This document shows positions 32,680 to 40,780 of a DNA stretch of 40,780 nucleotides, piece after piece. A model generated the notes under the pieces. The model saw only the letters and a program-made list of their open reading frames with translations. It searched no databases and was not told where the DNA came from. The position numbers and the translations under genes are program-made. Source of the stretch: Flammeovirgaceae bacterium (lineage in GTDB: Bacteria > Bacteroidota > Bacteroidia > Cytophagales > Cyclobacteriaceae); NCBI GenBank assembly GCA_023251155.1, contig JAHEZH010000042.1:1-40780 (forward strand), given 5' to 3'. Position 1 is the stretch's first letter, and every line of letters begins with the position of its first letter.

Positions 32680-35600
32680 TTAATAATTGATCCTGATTGT
32701 AAACAAATAAGACCGTGTAGCTGGATTGTTGAAATATTCCAAACCTCTACCATTTGAAGAGCCTGTAAGATTAGTTTCAGGGTCAGTACCAATATATCTT
32801 ACATCTGGGCCCCAGATTAACAGATTCCTTCCTGTCAAAGAGAAGTCAATTGAACTCAATTTGGTTGCTTGTTTAAATGCAGGAGTTGCTAAAGAGTAAG
32901 ACAAAGTGATTTCACGAATTCTGGTGTTTGTTGCCTTCTTAATGAATTGACTAGCAACCGGACCAAACCCACCACCTGTTGAAGTATACCATCCTTGGTC
33001 TAATGCAACACCTCCTTTACCAAAATCCTCAACAGTACCTCGGAATGTGTATGATCCATCTGCATTTGGTCTGTATCGGCTGGCTATCGTTGTATTGCCT
33101 GGTGACCCTGTGAATGTGCCGTAAACAGGAATCAGAGCTGCTTCAGCAGCAGATACTGTAGTCTGAACATCCGTATTATAGGAGCGACCGAAATTATCCA
33201 ATATTCCATGAGTCCCTGCCCAAATATCTCCACCTTGGGTTCTCTCCATTAGAACATAAAGCGAAAATCCTTTGAATGAAAATGTATTACCTAGAGCTGC
33301 TTTCCAATCCGGGTTAGGATTACCAATTACGGATTCATTCTGAGCGGCCTGGGGATATCCTTTTTCATCCAATACCAAATTGCCATTTGAATCTTTCATC
33401 CAATCGATGCCCCAGAGTACTCCCAGCGGATGTCCTTCAACTGCACGTGAAGAAGTACCTGCAAAACCTGCAAGGAAAAGTGAACTCGTCCCTGCAAGAT
33501 TAGTAACCTTGTTTCTATACATGCTCCAGTTTCCATTAATTTTCCAAGTGAAATCTCCGATTTTCAATACTTCCGCTCCTAAGTCAAATTCCAAACCATG
33601 GTTCTTGATTTCGGCAGCGTTGGCTGTTTTACTTGAGAATCCGGTAGATGCTGCAGTTGCTACGCTAAGGATTGCATCTGCTGTCTTATTGGTAAAATAG
33701 GTCGCTCCCAGACTTACTCGATCACTGAAAAAGCGTAAATCTGTACCAAACTCAATTTCCGTTTTTCTTTCTGGCTTAAGATATGCGTTACCCAAAGTTG
33801 TGCTTTGCACATATCCACCATTTCCATAAGCACCTGAAAGTAGTTGTGAACCCCATCCATCAGCAAAGCCGCCAGCCGTATAATAAGTTGCAGTGTTATA
33901 CGGAGAAGGCTGTACACCTACTTGGCCAAAGCCCGCTCTTAATTTTCCAAAAGATAAAAACTCTTTATTTGAAAAAAGTTGAGAAAATTGCCACGCAATA
34001 TTTGCAGCTGGATAAAAGAATGTGCTCTGTGTTGCTCTTCCAAATGAAGATGCGCTTTCAGCTCTTCCGGTAAGATTTAAAAAGAGTTGGTTTTTATACG
34101 AGAAGTCCATTGTGGAATAGGCAGCAGCTGTTCGCTGTTGTTGATATCCATTAAAAGGAGTCTTGTTACCTGGCGCGGCATTACCCAAATCAAGTGGGAT
34201 ATTGGATGCGACAATAAACTGTTGAGTAGTACCTCCAATGTTATTGTAATTACGCTCGTTAAAATTCATACCAACCAATGGTCTGAAATCGAAGTCTTCA
34301 CTTAGTTTAAATTTTCCCTGAGCAAATACATCAGCGTTATACTGCGTTTCGCCTATAGTTTGTAGCGTCAACTTTCCACCAGGAATAAGCGATGCCAAGG
34401 GAGCATAAAAATCTTTTCTATTGTCTGAATAATTATCTAACCCCACTCTCGCTGTAAGGTCTAACCACTTGACCGGAGCTACATTAAGTTCTATTGAACC
34501 TAAAAAACGATCCACATCTGATGTACTGATGTTATTTTCCATCATCCAAAGAGGGTTATCATATACTGATGCCGTACTAGCTCCCAATGGGTTCCGATAC
34601 GCTCTCTGTCGGTCTGTAAAATTTATGCCATTGGCATTTGTAAAAGTTCCGGTATAATAAGAGTTGTCAAAATCCGGAGAAGTACGAAGGCCACCCAGAT
34701 ATAGCCCAGATGTATTGGACCCCTGTTGAATCCGATTCGACTTTGTTTTCGTATAACCAAAATTAGAACCTATTTTAACGATATCATTTAACTTCTTATT
34801 TGCATTTACTCTTAAAGTAGTTCGATCATAACTACTGTTGGTTTTTATTATACCTTCTTGTGAGAGGTTGTCTACACTTACAAAAAAGTTTCCATCCTTA
34901 TCACCGCCATTTAGACTTACACCGATATCATTAAAATAACCGGTCTTAAAAAGATTATCTCTATAATCAAATGTATCCTGAGAATTCTTTCCTCCGTGTG
35001 GATTAGTATTCGTACCATTGGCAACTGAATAAAACTTAGTGCCATCACTTGCCGTAAAAACACCACCATATCCAGGGGCACCTGGAGTTGTTATAAAATT
35101 ATCTACGCCTCCTGCACGACCTGGTATATAATCACCCCAGCTCCATCCACTCTGAGGAGCTTGTTGATACTTCATATTAGATCCTGATCCCCAATTATTT
35201 GTAAGATCATGCGCGATGTACAGTTTGTCTTCTGAACGGGTGTACTTTACTGAAACGTTGATTTTGCCTTTTGTACTGGATCCTCGCTTGGTCGTAATTA
35301 CAATTACACCATTAGCCGCTCTTGTACCCCATAATGCACCAGCACTGGCACCTTTCAATACTTCTACAGAGGCAATATCATCAGGATTAATGTCATTAAG
35401 ACGAGATTGCTGAACAACTCCATCTACTCCACTTCCACTTTGACTATTATAAATAGGAACACCATCTAAAATGATTAATGGCTGTAGATTACCTGTAATG
35501 GTGCTCTGCCCCCGAATCTGAATGTACGCTCCGGCACCCGGATCTCCGCTTGCCTTAACAATATTTACTCCAGATGCTTTTGCTGATAGCCCATTAATAA

Positions 35601-36009
35601 AGGTAGCTTCCCCGGATTTAGATACGGCACCACCATTTACTTGTGAAGTTGCCGTACCCAATTCATCGCGCTTTTGTTCAATACCGAGAGCAGAAACAAC
35701 TACTTCTGAAAGTTGCTTCACATCAGTAGCCATTCGAATATCAACGGTAGACTGAACGCCTACTTCAATCTCCTGACTTTGTAAGCCAATAAAAGAGAAA
35801 GATAAGACCGCCCCTGATGTCGGTATGCTTATTCTAAAGTTACCGTCTACATCTGTTACCGTACCATTCGAGGTTCCTTTCTGCAACACATTCACACCAG
35901 GTAAAGGAGAACCATCTTCTGCAGATGTGACCTTACCTGTTACTACTCGATCCTGTGCCCAAGCCATGCTCAGCACAAAAACGAATGACAATAGTAAAAC
36001 TTTCTTCAT
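32680..36009 (-). CDS. SusC/RagA-family TonB-linked outer-membrane transporter
   Basis: The product is 1109 residues. A signal peptide (1-18) is followed by a carboxypeptidase-regulatory-like domain (about 20-95, VVTGKVTSAEDGSPLPGVNV and GTVTDVDGNFRIS). The plug (about 105-225) has SEVVVSALGIEQKRDELGTA, IQIRGQSTITGNLQPLIILD, and VLKGASAGALWGTRAANGVI. The rest is a 22-strand barrel ending in SYLFTIRINY. It imports a nutrient captured by the SusD partner encoded directly downstream, powered by TonB-ExbBD. The nutrient may be a peptide, sugar or other compound; no enzyme nearby tells which. Upstream on the same strand lie two ACCCCA motifs shared with the regulator at 30423. Confidence 0.94.
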   Translation of the reverse strand: MKKVLLLSFVFVLSMAWAQDRVVTGKVTSAEDGSPLPGVNVLQKGTSNGTVTDVDGNFRISIPTSGAVLSFSFIGLQSQEIEVGVQSTVDIRMATDVKQLSEVVVSALGIEQKRDELGTATSQVNGGAVSKSGEATFINGLSAKASGVNIVKASGDPGAGAYIQIRGQSTITGNLQPLIILDGVPIYNSQSGSGVDGVVQQSRLNDINPDDIASVEVLKGASAGALWGTRAANGVIVITTKRGSSTKGKINVSVKYTRSEDKLYIAHDLTNNWGSGSNMKYQQAPQSGWSWGDYIPGRAGGVDNFITTPGAPGYGGVFTASDGTKFYSVANGTNTNPHGGKNSQDTFDYRDNLFKTGYFNDIGVSLNGGDKDGNFFVSVDNLSQEGIIKTNSSYDRTTLRVNANKKLNDIVKIGSNFGYTKTKSNRIQQGSNTSGLYLGGLRTSPDFDNSYYTGTFTNANGINFTDRQRAYRNPLGASTASVYDNPLWMMENNISTSDVDRFLGSIELNVAPVKWLDLTARVGLDNYSDNRKDFYAPLASLIPGGKLTLQTIGETQYNADVFAQGKFKLSEDFDFRPLVGMNFNERNYNNIGGTTQQFIVASNIPLDLGNAAPGNKTPFNGYQQQRTAAAYSTMDFSYKNQLFLNLTGRAESASSFGRATQSTFFYPAANIAWQFSQLFSNKEFLSFGKLRAGFGQVGVQPSPYNTATYYTAGGFADGWGSQLLSGAYGNGGYVQSTTLGNAYLKPERKTEIEFGTDLRFFSDRVSLGATYFTNKTADAILSVATAASTGFSSKTANAAEIKNHGLEFDLGAEVLKIGDFTWKINGNWSMYRNKVTNLAGTSSLFLAGFAGTSSRAVEGHPLGVLWGIDWMKDSNGNLVLDEKGYPQAAQNESVIGNPNPDWKAALGNTFSFKGFSLYVLMERTQGGDIWAGTHGILDNFGRSYNTDVQTTVSAAEAALIPVYGTFTGSPGNTTIASRYRPNADGSYTFRGTVEDFGKGGVALDQGWYTSTGGGFGPVASQFIKKATNTRIREITLSYSLATPAFKQATKLSSIDFSLTGRNLLIWGPDVRYIGTDPETNLTGSSNGRGLEYFNNPATRSYLFTIRINY

Positions 36010-36097
36010 ACGTAAGTTTAGGTTTTAGTTAACACCCCCTAAAAAAACCTCATCAACAAACAAAATGGATTGTTTGAAAATTTCAATTAATCTCTTT

Positions 36098-36154
36098 GGG
36101 GTAATAAGTAAAGCTCATCAGATAACGAGCTCCATTAAATCACCCTAATGGGGT
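36098..36154 (-). promoter_or_regulatory. Two ACCCCA motifs in the susC upstream region
   Basis: The 388-base gap 36010-36397 has no gene and is AT-rich. On the susC-coding strand it holds TTACCCCAA (GGGGT on plus at 36098-36102) and ATACCCCAT (GGGGT at 36150-36154), 52 bases apart and roughly 90-145 bases before the susC start. The pattern resembles the paired ACCCCACTT motifs before the regulator gene at 30423. I see no convincing -7 element for susC. Confidence 0.35.
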
Positions 36155-36336
36155 ATTTAATGATTGATCCTAATAAATAAATGATATTATTACGTTAGAT
36201 GACTAACCCAATTTTTCGAGATGTGATAACTTCTACCTCAGAATAGTACGTTTTGAGGAATAAACCGATTACCAATTTGTATTCTTCTTCAGCGATATAA
36301 ACCATGAAAATTTTGAGTTAATCCAATTTGAAAAGC

Positions 36337-36360
36337 TATGGAGAACTAAGATTCTCCATA
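36337..36360. repeat. 9-bp perfect inverted repeat upstream of tgt
   Basis: TATGGAGAA (36337-36345) and TTCTCCATA (36352-36360) flank a six-base loop. It sits 15 bases before a candidate -7 element of tgt, where an operator would be expected, or it may be the end of an upstream signal. No T tract follows. Confidence 0.45.
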
Positions 36361-36374
36361 CCGTCAATTTCCCC

Positions 36375-36382
36375 TATTTTTG
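36375..36382 (+). promoter_or_regulatory. Candidate -7 promoter element for the tgt operon
   Basis: TATTTTTG fits TAnnTTTG exactly and ends 15 bases before the ATG at 36398, a spacing close to that seen for the acyl carrier protein gene. The -33 element is not clear. Confidence 0.4.
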
Positions 36383-36397
36383 CTCCCAATTTTTCAG

Positions 36398-37528
36398 ATG
36401 AATTTCAATCTTATCGCCACCGACCCAGGTTCCAAGGCCCGCGCAGGAACTCTTACTACCGATCATGGAGAAATACCCACTCCCATATTCATGCCCGTAG
36501 GGACAGCGGGTTCGGTTAAAGCCGTGCATCAGCGCGAACTGGAACTCGATATTGATGCAAAGATCATTTTAGGCAATACGTATCATTTATACTTGCGGCC
36601 GGGCATCGAATTACTCCAAAAAGCCGGTGGGCTGCATCAATTCAACGGATGGAACCGCCCTATTCTTACTGACAGTGGCGGCTACCAGGTCTACTCGCTT
36701 TCGGCCAACCGGAAGATCAAAGAAGAAGGGGTTGCTTTTAAATCACACATTGACGGATCGAAGCATCACTTCTCTCCCGAGTCGGTGATGGACATTCAGC
36801 GCACCATTGGTGCCGACATCATTATGGCCTTTGACGAGTGTACTCCGTACCCCTGCGAATATGGGTATGCACGAAAGTCCATGCACATGACGCACCGTTG
36901 GCTGGAGCGATGTGTAACACGGATCAACGAAACCGAACCAAAATATGGATATCGCCAGACGCTGTTTCCCATTGTACAGGGAAGTGTCTATAAAGATCTG
37001 AGAAAGGAATCAGCGGAGTTTATTGCCAATCAGCAACAACAAGGCAATGCTATCGGTGGGCTATCCGTGGGGGAACCACACGAGCTGATGTACGAAATGA
37101 CTGATTTAGTGTGTGGCATTCTGCCTCACGACAAACCCCGCTACCTCATGGGCGTGGGCACGCCTGAAAATATTCTGGAATGCATTGCACTGGGGGTGGA
37201 CATGTTTGACTGTGTGATGCCCACACGGAATGCACGCAACGGAATGTTATTTACCACGCAGGGTATCATTAACATACGCAACGAAAAATGGAAAGAGGAC
37301 CTGAGCCCCATTGATACTGAATTAGGAGGATATGCCAGCACCTTCTATACAAAAGCGTACCTTCGTCATCTGGTGATCAACAAAGAAATTTTAGGCGCAC
37401 AAATTGCTTCTATCCACAATCTTGCCTTCTACCTTTGGCTGGTAAAACAGGCGAGAGAACGGATCATAGAGGGAACGTTTACCGAATGGAAAAACAAAAT
37501 GGTGAAAATCGTATCGCAGCGACTTTAA
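36398..37528 (+). CDS. tgt: Queuine tRNA-ribosyltransferase (tRNA-guanine transglycosylase)
   Basis: The ATG at 36398 gives 376 residues; a TTG at 36380 only adds six residues. It replaces guanine at the wobble position of GUN-anticodon tRNAs with the queuosine precursor preQ1. Motifs in order: FMPVGTAGSVKAVHQREL, ILGNTYHLYLRPG, ILTDSGGYQVYS (general-base Asp), MAFDECTPYP, IGGLSVGEP, MGVGTPENILE, and GVDMFDCVMPTRNARNG with the nucleophilic Asp. The zinc site is altered: the three Cys of CxCxxC are Leu309, Gly311 and Ser314, while His340 remains. It begins a likely operon with an LptF/LptG permease. Confidence 0.95.
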   Translation: MNFNLIATDPGSKARAGTLTTDHGEIPTPIFMPVGTAGSVKAVHQRELELDIDAKIILGNTYHLYLRPGIELLQKAGGLHQFNGWNRPILTDSGGYQVYSLSANRKIKEEGVAFKSHIDGSKHHFSPESVMDIQRTIGADIIMAFDECTPYPCEYGYARKSMHMTHRWLERCVTRINETEPKYGYRQTLFPIVQGSVYKDLRKESAEFIANQQQQGNAIGGLSVGEPHELMYEMTDLVCGILPHDKPRYLMGVGTPENILECIALGVDMFDCVMPTRNARNGMLFTTQGIINIRNEKWKEDLSPIDTELGGYASTFYTKAYLRHLVINKEILGAQIASIHNLAFYLWLVKQARERIIEGTFTEWKNKMVKIVSQRL

Positions 37529-37623
37529 TACCCTGGTCAAGTAGCCCCGGTCTGCCAATGAATTTGACTACGGTCTGCTTTTCATTGACCAATCGGCACC
37601 TTGCGAATTGAACAATCACACGA

Positions 37624-38724
37624 ATGAAGATTTTAGATAAATACATTCTCAAAAAAGTACTTTCCACTTTCTTCTTTGTGGTACTCATCCTCATGTCTAT
37701 CGTAACGGTAATTGACCTGACGGAAAAAATGGATAAGTATTCCAGAAACAACCTGGACACCATAACAATCCTTGGTTACTATGCCGATTTCCTTCCGTGG
37801 GTAGCAGGGCTCATTACACCTATCACTGTATTCATCGCCATTGTATTCGTTACCTCGCAGATGGCCTCACGTACGGAGATCATTGCTATCCTCAGTAGTG
37901 GCATCAGTTTTATACGAATGCTCTTTCCTTATTTTATAGCCGCATTCATACTGGCATTGATCAGTTTTTATCTGAATGGATGGGTCATTCCTAAGTCGAA
38001 TCGCGACCGCGCCGAGTTTGAGATGCGCTACTTCAATAAATCCACTTCGTTTGACCGTAAAAATCTGCACATGCAGATCGAGCCCAACATCTATCTCTAC
38101 CTTCAGAATTACAACAACCAATCCAATACCGGTTATCAATTTTCATTGGAGAGATTCAAAGACAACCGCCTGATCGAAAAACTTACTTCGGATAATATCC
38201 AGTGGGATACCACCAAACAAAAGTGGACGCTTCGCTATTGGAAAAAGAGAAAGACCGATAGCCTTTTCACCACCGTCGGAAGATCACAGATCAACCAGCT
38301 CAGCGTATCGGGCGATGCGCTCGATACGACACTGGCCATCACCCCAAAAGATTTTGCTGATGATCAAATGTATTATGATGGAATGACCATCCCTGAACTC
38401 CGGAAACACATTGCCAAAATGAGGTTCAGAGGATCTACCGGTGTAGCCGCTTTCGAAACAGAAATGCACATCCGCTACGCCACACCATTTACGATTTTTG
38501 TATTGGTATTTATGGGTGTCATTGTTTCTTCGCGCAAGAGCCGTGGTGGTACCGGATTTCAAATTGCGTTGGGATTTCTTCTCTCTTTCGTGTTTATCAT
38601 TTTCTTTATGATCACACGCACTTTTGCTGAAGCAGGATTTCCTCCTCCTATTGTGGCCGCATGGCTTCCCAACATTGTATTCACTATTCTGTCTTTAGTG
38701 ATGTATAAATATGTACCCCGCTAG
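37624..38724 (+). CDS. LptF/LptG family permease of lipopolysaccharide export (YjgP/YjgQ)
   Basis: The product is 366 residues. Three N-terminal membrane helices (about 12-35, 55-78, 100-122) and three C-terminal ones (about 285-305, 315-335, 340-362) flank a periplasmic beta-jellyroll domain (about 130-270). Typical motifs are ILDKYILKKVLSTFF at the start, YYADFLPWVAGLITPITVF, and SRTEIIAILSSGISFIRML. The family forms the membrane part of the LptB2FG machine, which lifts lipopolysaccharide from the inner membrane. Sequence alone does not separate LptF from LptG. It follows tgt by 95 bases, and the next gene starts directly at its stop codon. Confidence 0.9.
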   Translation: MKILDKYILKKVLSTFFFVVLILMSIVTVIDLTEKMDKYSRNNLDTITILGYYADFLPWVAGLITPITVFIAIVFVTSQMASRTEIIAILSSGISFIRMLFPYFIAAFILALISFYLNGWVIPKSNRDRAEFEMRYFNKSTSFDRKNLHMQIEPNIYLYLQNYNNQSNTGYQFSLERFKDNRLIEKLTSDNIQWDTTKQKWTLRYWKKRKTDSLFTTVGRSQINQLSVSGDALDTTLAITPKDFADDQMYYDGMTIPELRKHIAKMRFRGSTGVAAFETEMHIRYATPFTIFVLVFMGVIVSSRKSRGGTGFQIALGFLLSFVFIIFFMITRTFAEAGFPPPIVAAWLPNIVFTILSLVMYKYVPR

Positions 38725-39630
38725 ATGACGACTCCATCCACCACTGATTATTTCAAATTACATTTTATCGTTTTGCTCTGGGGCTTTACAGCAATACTGG
38801 GCAAGCTGGTTGCTATTCCCGCTGTGGAAATGGTTTTCTATCGTACGCTGCTGGCCGCTGCAGGTATGGGGGCAGTCATGCTTTATACCCAAACCCGTTT
38901 CCGGATTTCCACTTCCGACTTCTGGAAGATTTTCCTCGTGGGTTTTATCGTGGCCGCGCACTGGCTCACTTTTTTCATCTCCGGCCGTATCGCCAATGCG
39001 TCCGTTAGCCTGGTGGGATTTGCCACCGGTTCATTATGGACGGCACTCATCGAACCACTGGTAAAGAAGAAAAAAATTCAGGCCATCGAAGTAGGCCTTG
39101 GCTTGGTCGTGATCACGGGTCTTTACATCATCTTCTCTTTTGATTTTGAATATCCGCTGGGCCTGCTGCTGGGTATCGCTTCAGGTCTTACTATGGCTTT
39201 GTTTGCCGTGTTCAATTCTACCTTTGTTAACCGTGTGCATCCATTTACCATTACTTTTTATGAGATGACGGGTGCCTGTGTAGCCACGGCTTTGTTCTTT
39301 CCGGTCTACCTCGCTTTCTGGAGTACAGATCATCAATTGCACCTCATCCCTTCGTGGATGGACTGGGTTTGTATTGCCGCTATGGCCTGGGCATGTTCGG
39401 TATATGCCTACACCGTGGCATTAAACCTGATGAAGAAAATCTCCGTTTTCCTGATTTCACTTACACTCAACCTGGAACCCGTTTATGGAATTGTCATGGC
39501 CGTGGCCATTTTCGGTGATTCCGAAAAGATGACTTTCAATTTCTACATCGGTACCGCAGTCATTCTTTGTGCTGTACTCTCTTATCCCTTATTGAAAGGA
39601 AAATTAACCAAGTCAACGCAGCCATCCTGA
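38725..39630 (+). CDS. EamA/DMT-superfamily membrane transporter
   Basis: The product is 301 residues with about ten membrane helices in two EamA repeats. The first repeat has FIVLLWGFTAILGKL and EMVFYRTLLAAAGMGAVML; the second begins about residue 145 (LGLLLGIASGLTMALFAVFN) and ends with LNLEPVYGIVMAVAIFGD, the typical late EamA motif. Such proteins move metabolites or drugs across the inner membrane; the substrate is unknown. The start codon directly follows the permease stop, so the genes are coupled. Its last 18 bases overlap the end of ispE on the other strand. Confidence 0.9.
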   Translation: MTTPSTTDYFKLHFIVLLWGFTAILGKLVAIPAVEMVFYRTLLAAAGMGAVMLYTQTRFRISTSDFWKIFLVGFIVAAHWLTFFISGRIANASVSLVGFATGSLWTALIEPLVKKKKIQAIEVGLGLVVITGLYIIFSFDFEYPLGLLLGIASGLTMALFAVFNSTFVNRVHPFTITFYEMTGACVATALFFPVYLAFWSTDHQLHLIPSWMDWVCIAAMAWACSVYAYTVALNLMKKISVFLISLTLNLEPVYGIVMAVAIFGDSEKMTFNFYIGTAVILCAVLSYPLLKGKLTKSTQPS

Positions 39631-40422
39631 CCAGTGGGCCAAACTTTGCCACGAAGGATCAGCTTTCGGTGGTTCATCAAATATCCCAAACACCGAAGAC
39701 CCCGAACCGCTCATGCTTGCATACACGGCTTTCCGTGCATAGAATTGTTCTTTCAGCTGAGCAATGACAGGGTAATTCGTTAAAATCGTCTTTTCAAAAT
39801 CATTCGTTAGCTGATGTTTCCATTTTTCCAATGGCAGGTGGATGATATCCCTTAATGGAATAGCCGGAGCTTGAGGTTTCACTCCGGCATAGGCTTCGGC
39901 TGTCGAAACATGAACATCGGGCTTGATCACCACCAGGTATTTATCCTTGAGACTAAGTTCAATGGGAGTCAATTGCTCACCACGCCCGGTGCCTTGCATA
40001 GGCTCATCACCAATAAAGAAAGCACAATCACTACCCAGCTGTGCGGCGTACTGTTTCAGCCGGTCAGTACTCAACTGTAAATCGAAAACAGCGTTGAGCA
40101 AACGAAGAGTGTGTGCGGCATCTGACGAACCTCCGCCCAGCCCCGCACCCGTGGGGATGATCTTATGCAGATGAATCTGAACCGGACTTATGTCAAACTC
40201 TTTTTTCAGAAGATGATACGCTTTCAAACATAAGTTATCCTCTTCCCTGCCGGGAATGAGGTTACCGCTGCTCTGGAAAGAGAGTTGACGGGCAGGGATA
40301 ATTTCCAGCATGTCCGTCCACGGAACTGGGTAAAAAACAGTATCGAGATTATGATATCCATCTTCCCGTTTCGAGATGATATCAAGCCCCAGGTTGATTT
40401 TACAAGGAGGGAAAGTAACCAT
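39613..40422 (-). CDS. ispE: 4-diphosphocytidyl-2-C-methyl-D-erythritol kinase
   Basis: The ATG at 40422 gives 269 residues starting MVTFPPCKINLGLDIISKRE, the usual IspE start; a frame from 40527 adds 35 unrelated residues. The GHMP-kinase motifs are present: KINLGL with the base-binding region and DGYHNLDTVFYPV, the ATP loop PTGAGLGGGSSDAAHTLR, and motif 3 SMSGSGSSVFGIF. It phosphorylates 4-diphosphocytidyl-methylerythritol in the MEP pathway of isoprenoid synthesis, using ATP. It converges with the EamA gene, with an 18-base overlap. The promoter region is shared with the divergent partial gene at 40530. Confidence 0.95.
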   Translation of the reverse strand: MVTFPPCKINLGLDIISKREDGYHNLDTVFYPVPWTDMLEIIPARQLSFQSSGNLIPGREEDNLCLKAYHLLKKEFDISPVQIHLHKIIPTGAGLGGGSSDAAHTLRLLNAVFDLQLSTDRLKQYAAQLGSDCAFFIGDEPMQGTGRGEQLTPIELSLKDKYLVVIKPDVHVSTAEAYAGVKPQAPAIPLRDIIHLPLEKWKHQLTNDFEKTILTNYPVIAQLKEQFYARKAVYASMSGSGSSVFGIFDEPPKADPSWQSLAHWSGWLR

Positions 40423-40529
40423 AGCAGGTGGCAATATTACAAATAGGCTTAGAAATATGTAGAGTACCTCATCCGTTTGCAGCAAAAAATATGGTACATT
40501 TCTACTATCCAAACCCACCAAAAACACCT

Positions 40530-40780
40530 ATGGAACAAGTATCCACTCCGGAATTTTCATTTCTTATAAATTGGGACAGGTACATGCTCATAGCAGGAGG
40601 AGCGTGTATCGTCATTGCGTTTTTAATCTTTCTGTATCACGAGTTCAAGGTTGCCCAGGTAAAAGACCTCAAAGAAAAGTATGATTATGTCAATCTTCAT
40701 GAGGTGCAGTATTTCTGGTACAGCATCATCGCGCTTATTGCGTCAGGTGTCTTTCTTACCAATAGTGTATTCACCAACAA
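40530..40780 (+). CDS. Small membrane protein, 3' end outside the window
   Basis: An ATG at 40530 opens a frame that runs off the end of the window after 83 codons. It has two hydrophobic segments: about 19-38 (MLIAGGACIVIAFLIFLYHE) and about 62-80 (WYSIIALIASGVFLTNSVF), separated by a charged loop (VKDLKEKYDYVNLHEVQ). I do not recognise the family. It is divergent from ispE with a gap of about 107 bases. The function is unknown. Confidence 0.7.
   Translation, partial: MEQVSTPEFSFLINWDRYMLIAGGACIVIAFLIFLYHEFKVAQVKDLKEKYDYVNLHEVQYFWYSIIALIASGVFLTNSVFTN

Noticed and set aside
1-40780. CRISPR arrays, tRNA or rRNA genes, insertion sequences and phage structural genes
   Set aside because: I saw no regularly spaced repeats, no tRNA T-loop patterns with matching stems, no transposase motifs and no phage capsid or tail proteins. 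This was an eye scan only; a tRNA scan and a repeat finder could still reveal short ones.

Overview
The window looks like a chromosomal segment of a Bacteroidota bacterium, probably of the order Cytophagales. The evidence is a SusC/SusD pair, a TonB-dependent receptor with an STN and a carboxypeptidase-regulatory-like domain, DUF4249 lipoproteins, an MG2/plug surface protein, a DUF2911 protein, a TPR-containing histidine kinase, few Shine-Dalgarno sequences, and some TAnnTTTG-type -7 promoter elements. No rRNA, tRNA, CRISPR array or intact mobile element was seen.

Layout. Positions 1-2400 hold the end of an unknown gene, a DUF1684 lipoprotein-like gene on the minus strand, and an accessory-looking patch: an interrupted reading frame, a TraO-like beta-barrel gene and a small IPT/TIG lipoprotein. 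Positions 2641-9996 form a tight operon: TonB-dependent receptor, two tandem paralogous DUF4249 lipoproteins, and an MG2 protein carrying a receptor-type plug domain. Positions 10157-12875 encode an NtrC-type response regulator and its histidine kinase. Positions 12968-20393 carry single housekeeping or stress genes: acyl carrier protein, a YopX-domain protein, lipid kinase, DUF2911, DinB, a TPR histidine kinase, a SUI1/YciH factor overlapping a membrane-anchored J-domain protein, and a double-domain universal stress protein. Positions 20621-22260 hold an HxlR-like regulator, a PlsC acyltransferase and a CrcB fluoride channel.

Positions 22349-25418 form a three-gene minus-strand operon: an AhpD/carboxymuconolactone-decarboxylase-like protein, an outer-membrane barrel, and a PAP2/vanadium-haloperoxidase-type lipoprotein. 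The N-terminal half of the last protein is a recognisable but catalytically degraded copy of its C-terminal half. Positions 25525-29984 hold an unknown exported protein, rsmG, a class-C serine hydrolase, an ECF sigma factor overlapping a glycosyltransferase, and a LytTR domain whose 5' end looks frameshifted. Positions 30423-36009 hold a response regulator with a degenerate receiver, facing a SusD/SusC uptake pair across a strong bidirectional terminator. Positions 36398-40780 hold tgt, an LptF/LptG permease, an EamA transporter, ispE (minus) and the start of a small membrane protein.

The most interesting items are: the internally duplicated PAP2 enzyme and its operon; the receiver with Asn in place of the phospho-acceptor Asp, together with repeated ACCCCA motifs shared by its own upstream region and that of susC; the LytTR frame with a CTT-TAA shift site; the Tgt lacking all three zinc cysteines; and the receptor/DUF4249/MG2-plug operon. 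All functions are read from sequence by eye; no database search was run.
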